DNA of 64,000 nt from Cloeon dipterum (Eukaryota; Arthropoda; Insecta; Ephemeroptera; Baetidae). The position numbers were made by a program, and so were the translations under genes. Under the pieces are notes generated by a model, which was not told the DNA's origin, made no database searches, and saw nothing but the letters and a program-made list of their open reading frames with translations. The stretch lies in assembly GCF_949628265.1 (NCBI RefSeq), contig NC_088786.1, positions 8,370,001 to 8,434,000 on the forward strand, read 5' to 3'. Shown one piece after another: positions 26,747-39,254 of this stretch (positions are counted from its first letter, which is position 1; the number at the start of each line of letters is the position of its first letter).

Positions 26747-29538
26747 AAAATTTACGTGTAAACATGTCCTGAATCGATTGTTATTCAAATTTTCTGCTGT
26801 TCAATGGTTTGTTGTTAGCTGTATAAACAGAAGCACTGCACTCTGCTCGTGCTTCAAGTAAAAACAAGACTAAGTGGAAATAGGAAACGTTCTAACGCAA
26901 TGCCAAGTTCTCAATCCTCAAAACAAATAACCGAGAAGGCGTATTTTTTCGGCTGGAAACTCGCAGTTAGTTGTTTCACACAAGGAAGCAGCTGTATAGG
27001 TGCAGTTTACCAACCAACCAACCATCATTCGTGAAAAACAAGGAAACTGTCGAATGCCAGAAGTCATTCAGCTTGGCATTCAGATTTAAACATTTTGGCT
27101 GCGCGTAGCATGTGGTTTGGCAGCCAAAAGCAAAAGCAGGTGAAGGCTGCCTGCAGACGTGGGCTTTGCCCGAAAAGCCCATGCTCAATTAATTGCAGCG
27201 CACGGATCAAAACTGCGAGGATTATTAGCGCGCAGCTTCCGAGAAAGCTTTATGAAACTCGTGCGCCGAGCGTATTCATTAAAAGGTCGTTCCTTGTGTC
27301 ATAACATGCCAATTTGAGCTACGTACGTGTCATAATTCATGTTGTGCTCTGCGTGCAATTGCACTGCGGACTTCCACCTTCTTGGAAATTGCAATTTTAA
27401 GAAAGAGGTTTACTGCCTCTCGTGCAACACAAAGTATCACAATATTTTTGGGAGAAAATGGGTTGAAGTGGATCTTCGCTGGATAACAATGATTATTTTT
27501 TACATAGCTCTGGCTAGAGGGTCCATTAAATTTATTGTTTGCATAATTTAGCCAAAAGTTAAATGTTAAGCGTGCAATAGTTTAACCAAATTTAAAAAAT
27601 CATTCATTTAAAAAAAAATTGAGCTAAACAAATTTTGTCAGAAATGAGCGTTCTTGATGTCGTTTCATATGTTTTTCGCTTCGAGAAACTCGCTCCCTCA
27701 AGTAAAAAACCAACGCCGTGTCGATGCACAGGATGATTCTTCAACATATAGGAAGGTGTTTTTTGCTGTAAACATATTAAATCCACTTTTATATGTATTT
27801 TTGCTTATGATGGGATTTAAAATGTACTGTTTTGTTTCCTAATAAGAATTTATTATATTTTCTTTAAATACATGCGATCAAATTAATGTGAAAGAAAAAT
27901 TGACTCGCGAGGTCAAGGAGATTTTCCGACTCGGAAGTAAAACAATAGGTAATCGCGAAAATATATGAAACAGGTGTCATTATACAAGGAGAAATATGTA
28001 TGAGCGGCCCACAAAAATCATAAATATGTCAGTTAAATTTTAGTTGCATTAATTAACCTTCTCTTGACTTAAAAGGCAGAATTATTCGGATACAATATAA
28101 GCTTTCGCTTCACTATATTTACCAACTTCTGATTGTAAGCAGCTGAATCGAACTCGTATTTTTACAGGTGTTGAATTTATAAAAAAAAAATCAAGGAAAA
28201 GGAAAGTGCAGGTCCAACTTTAGGGCCTGTTAACAAACAATTCGCTTTAAAATTCGACGCAGAAGTCGGAAGAAACCTGTCAGCAGTTCTGTCAGATTGA
28301 TTGTAATATTCAGTGAAATTTAACCTTTGCACCTCCCATTTTTCTGCTATGTCCGAGCAGACCTATTAAAATTTCTCTCGAAAGCGCCGTTTTGTTTGAC
28401 AAAGTGATTAGAAACGCCGCGAATGCTCTCGGAATGATGAATGACGGGAAAAAACTCCATCCGACTGCGGGGAGTGCTTGTTTCGCTCGCCGGGCCAAAT
28501 ATTTTGACAGTGGAAAACCGATCCGGCACACGGCCCCCTGACACCGAATTCGGCCTTGCCGAGCCGCCGAGCCACTGGCTAGGTCGATTTTCATATATTA
28601 TTTGCCGGCCTTACGATCTCGGCAGCCGACCCTCGGGCCTCAAACGCACTTGTCGCGCTGGCCCCTCGATAATCAGTTTCACTGCTGCCGATAACTGGCT
28701 CGGAGAAGAATCGCCGAATAAATTATCTCAGGAGTAGAAGAAGCAGCAGCAGCAAGCGCCGGCTCATTTAATTACTTGCTCGACCCGACCGGCCGGCAAA
28801 CTGGTTTTCAGCCGAAGCCCTGTAATTTTCATACGAAGCCTTTTTCCGTTTCTGCCTGTGCGAATTCCCAATTTCGAAACGCGCTGACGTCGAGCGTGCT
28901 GTTGTATTTTTTCGCTTTGTTTGCAGTTCGTAGTGACGATGGAGCAAATTCGTCCGCTGATTTTATCAAAACAGTGCTAGAAAATCGAAACGACTGGCGT
29001 TTGCTGTAAAATAGAGGTGCAACAAATTAATAAATTCCTTTGAAAAATAATTAAGTGGCATTTTTCCTCGATTTATATTCGTTTTGACTTTAAATGGAGG
29101 GAAATTTCATATGGATTAAATTAAGAAAATTTTCAAAATGAAATATGAAGTGAATCGTATTTCAGGGTTGTATTTTATTCCCAACCATATTTTTCACCGC
29201 CGTTTTATATATCTTATTTCAAATTGGTGATGTTTTATTGATCAAAACGGTAAACTCCTGCTGTGGATCATTTAATCAGGTTGTGAGAATAATTGATTTT
29301 CTGCCAAGCTGCCAAGCCAAAGGCCATTAATAAAATTTTCATGTCTTGCAACTTCCAATGTCCCTGGATTTTTCTGGTATGCGTTGTATGCGATTTTAAA
29401 ATTTTTATTTTCATTCATTTAAATTTTCGTACCAGATATATGTGACCAGTTCGTACTCGTCATGCTGCGCAACAATGCGTCGGGCCAAAAACGAGCATTG
29501 ACCGAGTGCTTGGCGCACTTTCTTGACGACCGCTGACC

Positions 29539-29667
29539 ATGTACGTGCGGGACACCCTGTGGGTGGTGGATAACCGGGCGGTGAAAGGCTGGCAAAGATT
29601 TTTAGAGCTGTTTCTGTGTTGCAAAAAGAGGAGGACGTATTCTGTTGGCAACATACAGTTACTGCAA
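29539..29667 (+). CDS. Possible alternative first coding exon (43 codons)
   Basis: From ATG (29539) the frame reads MYVRDTLWVVDNRAVKGWQ..., continues with a hydrophobic/cysteine-basic patch FLELFLCCKKRR and ends NIQLLQ at a donor CAA|GTAGGG in phase 0. Joined to the RhoGAP exon at 39243 it would stay in frame (..LLQ-DRRRMDDLGDYW). It sits in one of the GC-richer islands of the long upstream region. The cysteine-basic patch could be a palmitoylated membrane anchor. There is no homology support, and a chance open frame is possible. Confidence 0.3.
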
Positions 29668-31706
29668 GTAGGGAACAATGTTTTCTCACTGCTCTCACAT
29701 TTTTTTTAATTTCTTCAAATTTAAATTCCATTTTGTAAAAAATGACAAGCCTCAAAAGCATCAACTATCTAGCTCGAAAATTGTTATTTTAATGTGGGAT
29801 CCGTAGCAATTAGGTTGTAAAAGAGAATTCTAGCAAATTCCATTTTATATGAAGTTATGCAAGTACTCTCCGACGAATTTTGATTGTTATTTTGGCTATT
29901 TTATCCTCCGTTTTACGACCGATAAAGCTTTGTGCTGAATGAACAGTAAAACTTTTGCGACAAATTTGCATGAAAACGCAATATAACTGGCAAATATTTT
30001 CGGATGATTCACTCACAATGGGTGCTAAAACGTGCCCAAGCTGAGACACCGCGTTTTTTCTGAAGATACGGGTACGCGACCAGTCGGGCAAATCCTTTAA
30101 TTACTTGACGAGAGTAACAAGACGCGGATTTGCTTATCAGGCAAGGCCATCGCAGTGTCTTGGCGAAAATTAAACCGAGATTAAGAAACAAAAGAATAAC
30201 AAGGAATGGACGCGCGCGGCGGCTGAATGCTATTCCCAAATCGTGGCGCAACGTGGTACGTAAAGTGGATTCGATTCAACGGCTATTTTCTCAACCTTGG
30301 TGAGGCCCTGCAAGCTGCGCCGATGACCACAAATCGCTGCTGCAAATTCTGAGTGCGAAAAGGACGTGTTTCACTTTGAGTCACCGCGCATTTTTCGTTC
30401 CTCTCGCCTAGGACGTTGCTCGAGTTTAATAATCGTCGTGATTTCCTCGAGTCAGAAATAAGTGGCGGTGTGTGTGTGTGTTTGTATAATTAATCCCCGT
30501 GCTTTCGCACACACACGCCGTACACCAGCTCCTTTTACAGTCGTCGCTACTCTGTTCAAGGAAAGTAAACGTGGTGATACGTTTAATGAGTTTGCTCTTG
30601 TCGGCATCATCGTAATGGGAAAACACCAACTACAGCACGGGCATAACCAATTCTCTGCTTCCTATAAGGGTAGATGTAAGTTTAAAATTTTGGATTTGGA
30701 TTTTATCATTTAACTGGACATTTAACTCCGTTTTAAAATGGTTTCAAGCCAACCCGTTATTATTTATTTGTTATCATTGATTTTCTCTATTTTAATTGTA
30801 AGAAAATGATAGTTTACAGTAAGCTTTTACGTATCTTTAGTTTATCTTCCATTTTTTAATTTTCCTAGTTGATTTTACGGTTATTTCTACTGACTATCTT
30901 AAGCTTTTTTTATTTTACTACAGTCCGTTTTGTAAATTAAATAAAAATTATTTCAATTTTTTGCAGACCATTGCCTTGAAATTTTTAAGTTCTTCTATTG
31001 CACCGTATAAAATGGTAAAATTCTCATCTAATGAACAAAACATTGGATCAGAATCAAAATCCGAACAAAGCTTGCAAAATATGCCTTTTACATTCACTTT
31101 CCAAAGCAAAAGCGAAAATATCGCCGCGCCAAAACTTCATTCAAACAAAAAGAACAAAGAGGCTTGAGGTCAATGTTCCACGCGTCATTCATTCTTGAAA
31201 AATGCAGCGAACTTCCTGCACGCGCCACTTTTCCGCAGCCGGAACCACGCGAGCCCCTCTGGCCCGCGGCTGTGGTCCACAAAATTACGCCAAATTGACG
31301 CTGGAGCGAGGGGGAAATGAGACAATAATTATTTCGAAGATGTCACTCTGAGCGGCGCACCTCGCACCGAAAAATCCCACAATGGGCCATTGTGCGGCGC
31401 AATTACAAGACGACGGCAATTATGATTCGTGGCATAATGGCGCACACACGCGAGATTCGGATCGCAATGGAGAAAAAATGCTGTTTAATAGCAAGCAGCA
31501 GAATAATCGGCTATTATAAGGCCCGCGAGTGAAATCTGCACTGCTGCTGGTGTTTTTATTTGCGGTTCGGCACCGATGATCACCGAAAATATGCTGTTCT
31601 TTTCACCCATGTGCCCCCTTCTACTTTCTCACTGCCGCGCGGCCGGCCTCCGAGACGACTACTCTACTCACTCAGTCTCGCTCTGGTCTTGGTCTTAGCT
31701 GGCGAA

Positions 31707-31787
31707 ATGTGCTCCGTGTGCAGCGCGGGCTGCAGGCCCATGGACTACCTTTACACCTGGGAACCGACGCACCGGCTGACCACAAAG
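31707..31787 (+). CDS. Possible alternative first coding exon (27 codons)
   Basis: An ATG in a GC-rich island starts MCSVCSAGCRPMDYLYTW and ends EPTHRLTTK at donor AAAG|GTCGGT, phase 0, so it would read in frame into the RhoGAP exon at 39243. The island has a promoter-like composition and the reading frame has coding-like codon use. The donor is moderate, not strong. It is an alternative to the short start at 39255. Confidence 0.35.
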
Positions 31788-34700
31788 GTCGGTTACTCTC
31801 TTCTATCACCAAAATAGCCAAGTTTTTTTTACTCCTTAATTCCTCGCCCCGACCGGTTTGTTAGCACTATTTTTTGTTGTGTTTGGAATGCCGACAGCCT
31901 GTGGAGAAACAATCGGCTCTAAATCTCGCGTTTATGCAAATCAGCGCTGGATAAATTCATCTTTGCGAAATTTCAACTCTCTTGAGCTAGAATTTTTATT
32001 TCCATTCAAACGCAGTGCGGCAGAAGCGGATATTCGGTCGACCTTGGCTCAGGTGCCGAATTTCCCAGGGCAATTAAACGGAGTGGAATCGTTTAATCAC
32101 GTTGTGCTCAAATTATGAATTTACCTTGTGCAAATTCAACTCGTAACATTTTTAAATCAATTTAATCGTTATCAAACAGCATGGAGCGAGACATTGAAAA
32201 GTATTCATCGTGATTTTTTAGAACGTGTCTGAAAGCTCGACAAATGAGAATGTCGGCTCAGGTCGTTTGTCTGGGCATTTTTCTATTTCCCAATCTGGCG
32301 TCCTGACAAAAAATCTAAGGAATTTAACGTGGCAGCGGCTCCAATGATGTGTGCTAGAACCTTTAAATTTCCAACTGTCAATCAAGTTACATAAAATATC
32401 ACCTAAAAATACCAAAAATAAAATAATTCCCTAGGAAAAAATCCTTCAAATTTTTAAAGGGCTGTAAATTTTAGATGGTCGACTAATTTGTTTCTGAGCA
32501 TCAAAATACGTACGAATTATGTAATCATAGGCCATTTGAACCTTAATGAAAATTTTCTATTGCCGCTTTAAACTTCCAAAACCGTCTACAAACCGTATAA
32601 AACCGTTTCAATCATCTAGAAATCCGTGCCTTTAGCGCAGATTTCTACTCTTTGTGAGAACATTTTTACTAATTAGAAAATATCAGCCCAATAAAAACTT
32701 TTATTTAATTTTCAACCCAAAAACGTATACTTCAGCTCTTTGAAATGTTAAGTCGGTTCTTTTTAATCATTAAAATCTGACTACCTTGATTGAATCAATC
32801 ATTAAAATTAATGGCAATTCTAAAAACCGTTCGTAATTAAAAGGTCAAGAAATAGTACTGAGGAAAAATACTCAATTAGTTGGTTATTTTTTGCTCCTGG
32901 TTTCAACATTGGATAAAAAGCTCGTCTCATTTGTCATTGTAAAGGATTTTTACAAAATTATGTTTTGATAGATGACCAGTTTCCACTCAACTAAAGTTCT
33001 TGCCACCGACTGAAATAAATTTGAAAATAAAATAAAATTTCCACCTTAGTGCGGCGAGAGGTTATTCAATGATATTTATCATTTTTGCAATATTTTGCTA
33101 GCTCTTTAGCCATTTCTTACATTTTTCCTTTTGAATTTTATGAATACGCATGTCTTTATATAAGCCTCATAGAAAAATGGTGCAAAATACAGATTTTCCT
33201 TATAACAATGCACTTGTGAATTAAACCGTCTTAAACGTACTACTTTGCCTGAAAAATGTCCAAAATTCACAGCCCTACTTAAAAAATTTGCAACACACTT
33301 CACAAGTGACGCATCGCATTTAAAAAGTGCCGGCACATCGTTTTTTTAGCTTTTTGTTTTTGTTTTGCCTAGGCTATGCGTTTTGTTATTTGGTCTGCAG
33401 GTGGTTTAACGGCGCCTAATAAAACGCGAATCGGCAACGTCGGCAATAATAATCATAACAAGGCGGAGAACCGAAGAGGAGTGGGCACATACACACACGC
33501 GTTATGATATCGGAGCTGACAAGCGTTGTGACCCGGCTGCGCGGAGAGACTCGATCGAGGAGTCGCTGCTTCTCGCCTCCGCGTAAGTGGCACAAGCGGA
33601 TTACCACACGGGTGGAATTTTTATTAGAAAACAGAGACCTGTCCAAATAAGTCACACACGCATATTCCCCGTGAAATTAGAACAAAAAAAAACGCGAGCT
33701 AATTAAAAAATAAATCAACATTATATATTTTGACTAAATTACGGGCTTTGGCTTACTAATTTTTGGAATTGCATTGATGCACTGCGTCAATACTGATTTT
33801 TCAAGTCCTGCTAATATTTAAAATATACCGAACAATAAATTTAAAATATGGAAATTTGTCTCTTGATCATTATCTAATCGTTACGAAAAAGAAACTCTTG
33901 AATGTTTATTTGGTAAAAACATTTTTAGCACGCGGGAAATTCCACCTGTTTGCAAAATTAAAAAGTATTTAAAAGAAAAAGGAATAAAAGAGAAAGAATT
34001 CATAAAAAAATAAAGAAATTTTATTATTACGTGTCTGTGAATTTTAACTTAATCAACCGCGAATTTTTGAAAGGAAATTGTTATTTCATTGCGAGAGAAA
34101 ATATTTATTTCTGAGCAAATAATTTTAACCTAAAATGAATACAGATTTAAAAAAATCCTGATCCAATTATTAAGCAGCCTATAAAATATTGAAATCGGTT
34201 TCTTGTTCTTTTGAGAACGACTTTTCGTTGAGGAAAACCACTTCTGCTCTTAAATGTTTTTTTATTTGGGTGAAAATCTGTCTAAATACCTGTGTCAACA
34301 CTATAATTCAATTTATCCAAGCGGCCGAGCGCAAAAATTCCTTTTCGCCTCTTTCTTCACCTGCTGCTGCCGGTTTCACTTTTTTCGCGCAATTATGCCT
34401 TTTTTAGAGCATCGTTTTCGAGCTAAATGGATCAAAGAGCGATAGTAAGTAGGGAGAGACGCAGGAAAAGTTAAAAGGCCGATCCAAGGCGTCGCTCGAG
34501 TCTATATTTACCGTAGCGCTTCAAGGCTGACTTGTGATTTTCTGACGCTATTGTCACTCGCACGCGCGATTTTCCGCCGTTCTTCGCATTGCACGCTAAT
34601 TGTGCCGCCGACTCGCGCCTTTGCCTGCGCGGCATTCCGAAAACAAACACATGCGGAAAGCGGCGGAATCGGGTGCGTGTCGCCGCCGTCTCAACGCCTT

Positions 34701-37700
34701 TGTTTGTAAAATCCGAATGGCTTCCTCGGTGCCGATTAAAAAGTAAAATGAAGACCCACGACTGCGACTTTGACTTTAAAAAAAGTCGGGCGCACTTGCA
34801 AACGAGCGTCTGCTGGCGAAAACGAAACAAAAGACGGTGATGAGCGGTTTTCATCTAGGTAACGAGGTTGTTTGGAAAGAGCTGCGAACGGGCCTATTGA
34901 AATTTTCTTCGAGACGAGACAGTTGTTGCGATTTCGTCAACATGTCTGCAGATGCAGGCAGACTTACTTTTTGCACTAAAATCGGGCCTTTTCGCGAAAC
35001 ACCTGCAACATGACATTAAAATTAATGCTTTAAATTGATTGTGAAAAATTCTAAAAAAATAGCTAAAAATATTTCCCCGGTTATATTTATTACATATAAA
35101 ATCGACTGAAAAGTTTGCAAGCTAATCAAGCGACAAACACTGTGAAAATCATGATTTATTTCGCCAGATATTATTATTTTACCTGATAATTCGCGCATCG
35201 TTGAATAGATCGCGACGAGAGAAATCAAAATCAAGCAAAAAATCATTGGTAAAACAGATTAATTTTTTCGAGAAATCTGAAATTCTACTTTTACTTGCTC
35301 CTGATTTCATGATTCCTCTTTAAATAGAGATAATTTTTCCAAATATTCCCAAAATATCGATTCCACGCGCTACAATGCATTTTTTATTGACAATAGCTTG
35401 AAACTCTGACACCAAAATGCTTTTTAAATTAATTTTAATTTTGCGCAAGTATAAATAAACTAGAAACTTTCTTTTAAATTTTCATTTCCCCCTTTTTTGA
35501 GAGTGGTAAAAGGTGTTGAAACTAAATTTCCTGATTTTCTAAATTTTGTCCAAATGAAAAAAAATATTCTAATATTTGATTTGCTTGGTGCGCTGCTCCG
35601 TATTTTATCTTCTCTGTGAGTCAAAAACACGTGAAAATCATTAATAAGTGTCAAACAAAGAAATAAATGTAAGAAGTATTCTCCTTGATCAAAATGCATT
35701 TTTTTAAATTTAGTTCTGGGAATATTTGGTGTAAAACCTGCAAAATCTATCCATTTTCAAACTAATTGTACAATTTAGTTAAAATTGTCCCATTCTCCTT
35801 GATTGAGATATATTAATGGCGTTTTGGAAGATCTTAAAATTTCGAAAAACCAGAACCTATTGACCTTTAAAATTTGCTTAAAATAATGGGCGAATGTATT
35901 CTTTTTAATTTAAATTTCAAAAATTAACTGGTGTGAACCTCTTGGTCAAAATTATGACCTCTGTATGAATTTGTCAAAAATATGTTGTGGGAATGTGTCC
36001 TAGTTTTCAAAATTGTTGTAAAAAGGTTTAAAACAAACCACAATTTTTATCAAATCGATTCGTTTTTTAAACCTTCAATTTATTACATTTTAATTTGTGA
36101 AAGTAAGGCTTTTTGTAATAATGTGCGTAGAAATTTATAATTTTGTATGAATTATATTTTTTTAATAAAATATGTTGCTTCAAATTTATTTTATATTTCT
36201 CTTAATATTTTGTGTAATTTAAAAATTTTTAGTGAATAAATGTTATGGCTCCTCATAAGAATTAAAAGCGTGCGAAAATATTATTATTTATTGAGTTTAC
36301 TAAGAATCTCGAGTAGAACAAAGACTGAAATTTACATCCTGATTTACGAAAAGATTAAAATAATGTAGAAGATTTTCTCCAGCAGCTTGAGCTTGACTGC
36401 AGGAAGCACCATGCAAACGCTTTGGAGAGCGTGTCAAATTTCATGTTTTAATTTCAGTCCAAAATCATTTTGAACGCATTGAACAACAAAGAGAGCGAAA
36501 TCTGTATCCAGTCACTGCTTCACGGCGTATTCCGCAATTTTTCGCAGGTGGCATCAAATCGATTGTGCAAGGCGAGCGTGCAAATATTAGCTTTCATAAT
36601 GTGCGCCATCACGTCCGCGTTATCATTCATATCATACACGCCCGGCGACACAGAACAATTGCTTTCCGAATCGAGGGAAAGAAGAATAAGACCGCACACG
36701 GCCGGCCGGATCCCATTGGCGTGAAAAAGAGAAAGAGCGAATGTGTAACAACTGCCCACGGCCCGTGCTGCATGACTCACTTCATTGTACGTAGCTGCAT
36801 GCGTTCATTGTCTGCTCATTATATTTATATACGTGTATACGAATTATTGCTGCGCGCAGCGCAGCCTCCACTCCAACTCGACTCGATAGAAGGTTCAATA
36901 AAGGCAGCCGAGGAATGGGCGCACCGTGGGCGAAAAATTCACACTTTGCTTGCGAGTTAGAGAGAATCCTGATTTTCACTGGCTGGAATTTTCTCTCGAA
37001 AAGTGCAGTGTATCGACCCAGATGTGCACTCGGCGAGTGTGTTTCAATTATTCCGACACTAGCGCGATTTTGGTCTGTGCGCAGGCAGCGTGCATGTGTG
37101 ACGTAAAACTAATTTTTCTTTCTTTCTCCTACCTGCCTGCCTGCCTATGCCTTTATTGGCACGACACGCAATAATAAAACAATATAACCATAATTGCACA
37201 GGCATTTTATTACTGACACCGTAACACACACACAATGCCGGCTGATTTGCCTGTGATTATCTCGCATTCAGCCTTTCAATTAATTTACGGCCGCCTCGCG
37301 GCGCTTCCGAGGACGAGGCCTGCGATGACAACGAGTTGGTGGTGTCGTCCGATTGTGTTTGCGCGTATAATTGATTTCTCCGCTCTTGAGAGAGCAGGTT
37401 GTTCGCCTCGTTTCGACAACGTCTCGCTTAATTGTTCCTGCGGTGTAATTCTGCTAGGCTTCAATGTCGACTTGTGAAATGACCATTTGTTACACTTTTC
37501 TCGCAGCTGACGCCGAAAGATGGGTGTCGAGAGCCTTTTAATTCGTTTGTCACTTTTTCGCATCATTTATTTCAAATTTAATTTAAAGAGTAGTGCATTT
37601 TTGCTCTAACAATTGAAATTGGTTATCATTTTTTGTAATTTTCGAACAGGATAATGCAACGATGTGATTACTCCTTGAGAATGGGTTGACAAAGTGGAGC

Positions 37701-39254
37701 GGAAGTGTTCTAAAATTGAAAATTATTCAGCGGCTTCGAACACAAAGACTTAAAGCAAAATACAATTCCAAAATTATTTTAAAAGACTACCTGAATCGTC
37801 CGATCGTTTCAATTTTTTTTTAAAGTTAGATATTTTTTCTGGAACAATATCTTGGTTTACCATTATAATTATTGCACCCTTTTTAAAAATTAATTCAAAT
37901 TATTTGATCACAGTGGAAAAAATCGTGCTTTGCTTAATTAAAAAAATGTTTCAATTTTCGGCTACAGTAAGCAGTTAATCAATGGAACTTCTTTCACATT
38001 AAACTTGTGCAATTATCAAAAGAAGGATCAGAATATTCTACTTTTAAATTCAAATTTAACCAATTTTCAGTGCTTGACTAATTTCCATGCCATTATTCGA
38101 TTCCTCCTGTCAATTTCTGTTAAATATTGCGTGTTAAGTTTTTATATATTTTATTTCAATAAAGGGCTATGTATGAATTTTAGACGTTTTATTTTGAAAA
38201 TTTACGAAAGTAACAGTATTTTCTTTGTTGGAATATCACCCAAAAGACAAGAAAATTGTCTAAATAGGTCTAAATATTTTATTTTTCAATTTTGAGAACA
38301 GTTCTATATATTTTTCAACGGGTTTAAAATAGTAAATCTTTTTATGCAGAAATACTGATTTGGCTTAAAACCAAATGTATGGCCAAAAGTGAAAAATTTC
38401 CGCACACAAAGCAATAGGGCGCACTCACCCAATGTGCTTAGCCGATTTTCTTCTCTAATTTTCACAATCGGTGACTTTTCTTGCCAATGCAGAATTTATT
38501 CTTTGATTAAATTAGGACATCATTTTTTCGATTTATCGTAGCTTGTCCTTTCCAAGTGGAGGCGATATAAAAAAAATCAGACAAACACGGATTTTAGCAG
38601 TTGTCGGATCTACGTGAGCGTCGCCTTTTTGACTGCTTTTCGCACCTAATGAGGTAAAATGAGCCGCGCATTAAAACTCGTCAGGCCCCTTTTAAAAATA
38701 GCGGCAAAATAAATGCGTCTCGAGCCGAAGCCATTTTGGATATTTTTATCTCACACTCCATCCTCCGCCTCTGCTCGTATGCATATAAAATTTCATTTAT
38801 TAACATTTTTAATCACAGCCGACCGTCGTCCGAAGAGATGTTTCATTTTTACGGTCCGTCATCGCGATAAATCCGAATGTTAACTCAATACACGCACACA
38901 CCTAACGGTGCTGCCGAACGAAAGAAAGCCGTCCGCCTGCCAATCACTGAGATGTGAGATTTGCATGAGGAGAATCGGCTGGTGCAATAATTACAATTTA
39001 ATCGGGTCTGATTAATGACAGGTGCGTTGGCCGTGATAAAGCACCGAGAAAGGCAGCCTTATCTTGGGCAGGGCGTGTCTTCTGCCTGTTTAATAACACA
39101 GTGTGCGGCCACTCGACTCTGATAAGCACGCTGCTTTATCAGCCACCGCGACTGCACACTCAATTATTCGCCATCCACCGAGCCGCTCGGAGGCGACTCG
39201 GAATTCGGCTCTGACTGAAGACGCGTTTTCGTGTGTCCGCAGGACCGCAGAAGG

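Larger units (their letters stand above)
24776..39242 (+). other. 14.5-kb gene-poor region, possibly the first intron of the RhoGAP gene
   Basis: No ordinary gene was recognised. The sequence alternates between AT-rich stretches and GC-richer islands at about 25.38-25.96, 26.82-27.33, 28.34-28.99, 29.41-29.67, 30.00-30.68, 31.09-32.12, 33.34-33.66, 34.31-35.00, 36.37-37.57 and 38.40-39.24 kb. Two islands contain short frames ending in good donors that match the phase of the RhoGAP exon. Short simple repeats (TG/AC runs near 25.67, 30.47 and 37.21 kb; CTGC near 37.13 kb) and one dispersed-repeat copy are present. Enhancers and alternative promoters of the downstream gene are the likeliest content. 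Confidence 0.45.

Noticed and set aside
27339-27551. A cysteine-rich 70-codon open frame (MLCSACNCTAD)
   Set aside because: The pairs of cysteines suggest a zinc ribbon at first, but the second half is hydrophobic junk with no homology, splice site or paralogue in the window.
30471-30482. A short TG run and similar simple repeats, checked as possible CRISPR or satellite arrays
   Set aside because: They are only microsatellite-length runs. There are no spaced direct repeats, and a eukaryotic genome is not expected to carry CRISPR arrays.
33505-33582. A short frame starting MISELTSVVTRLRGE ending at a strong GTAAGT donor, considered as another RhoGAP first exon
   Set aside because: It ends in phase 1, which does not fit the exon at 39243. 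It could still be an untranslated exon.
36565-36960. A 131-codon plus-strand open frame in the long gene-poor region
   Set aside because: No domain, composition of a GC island, and no splice signals in suitable phase.
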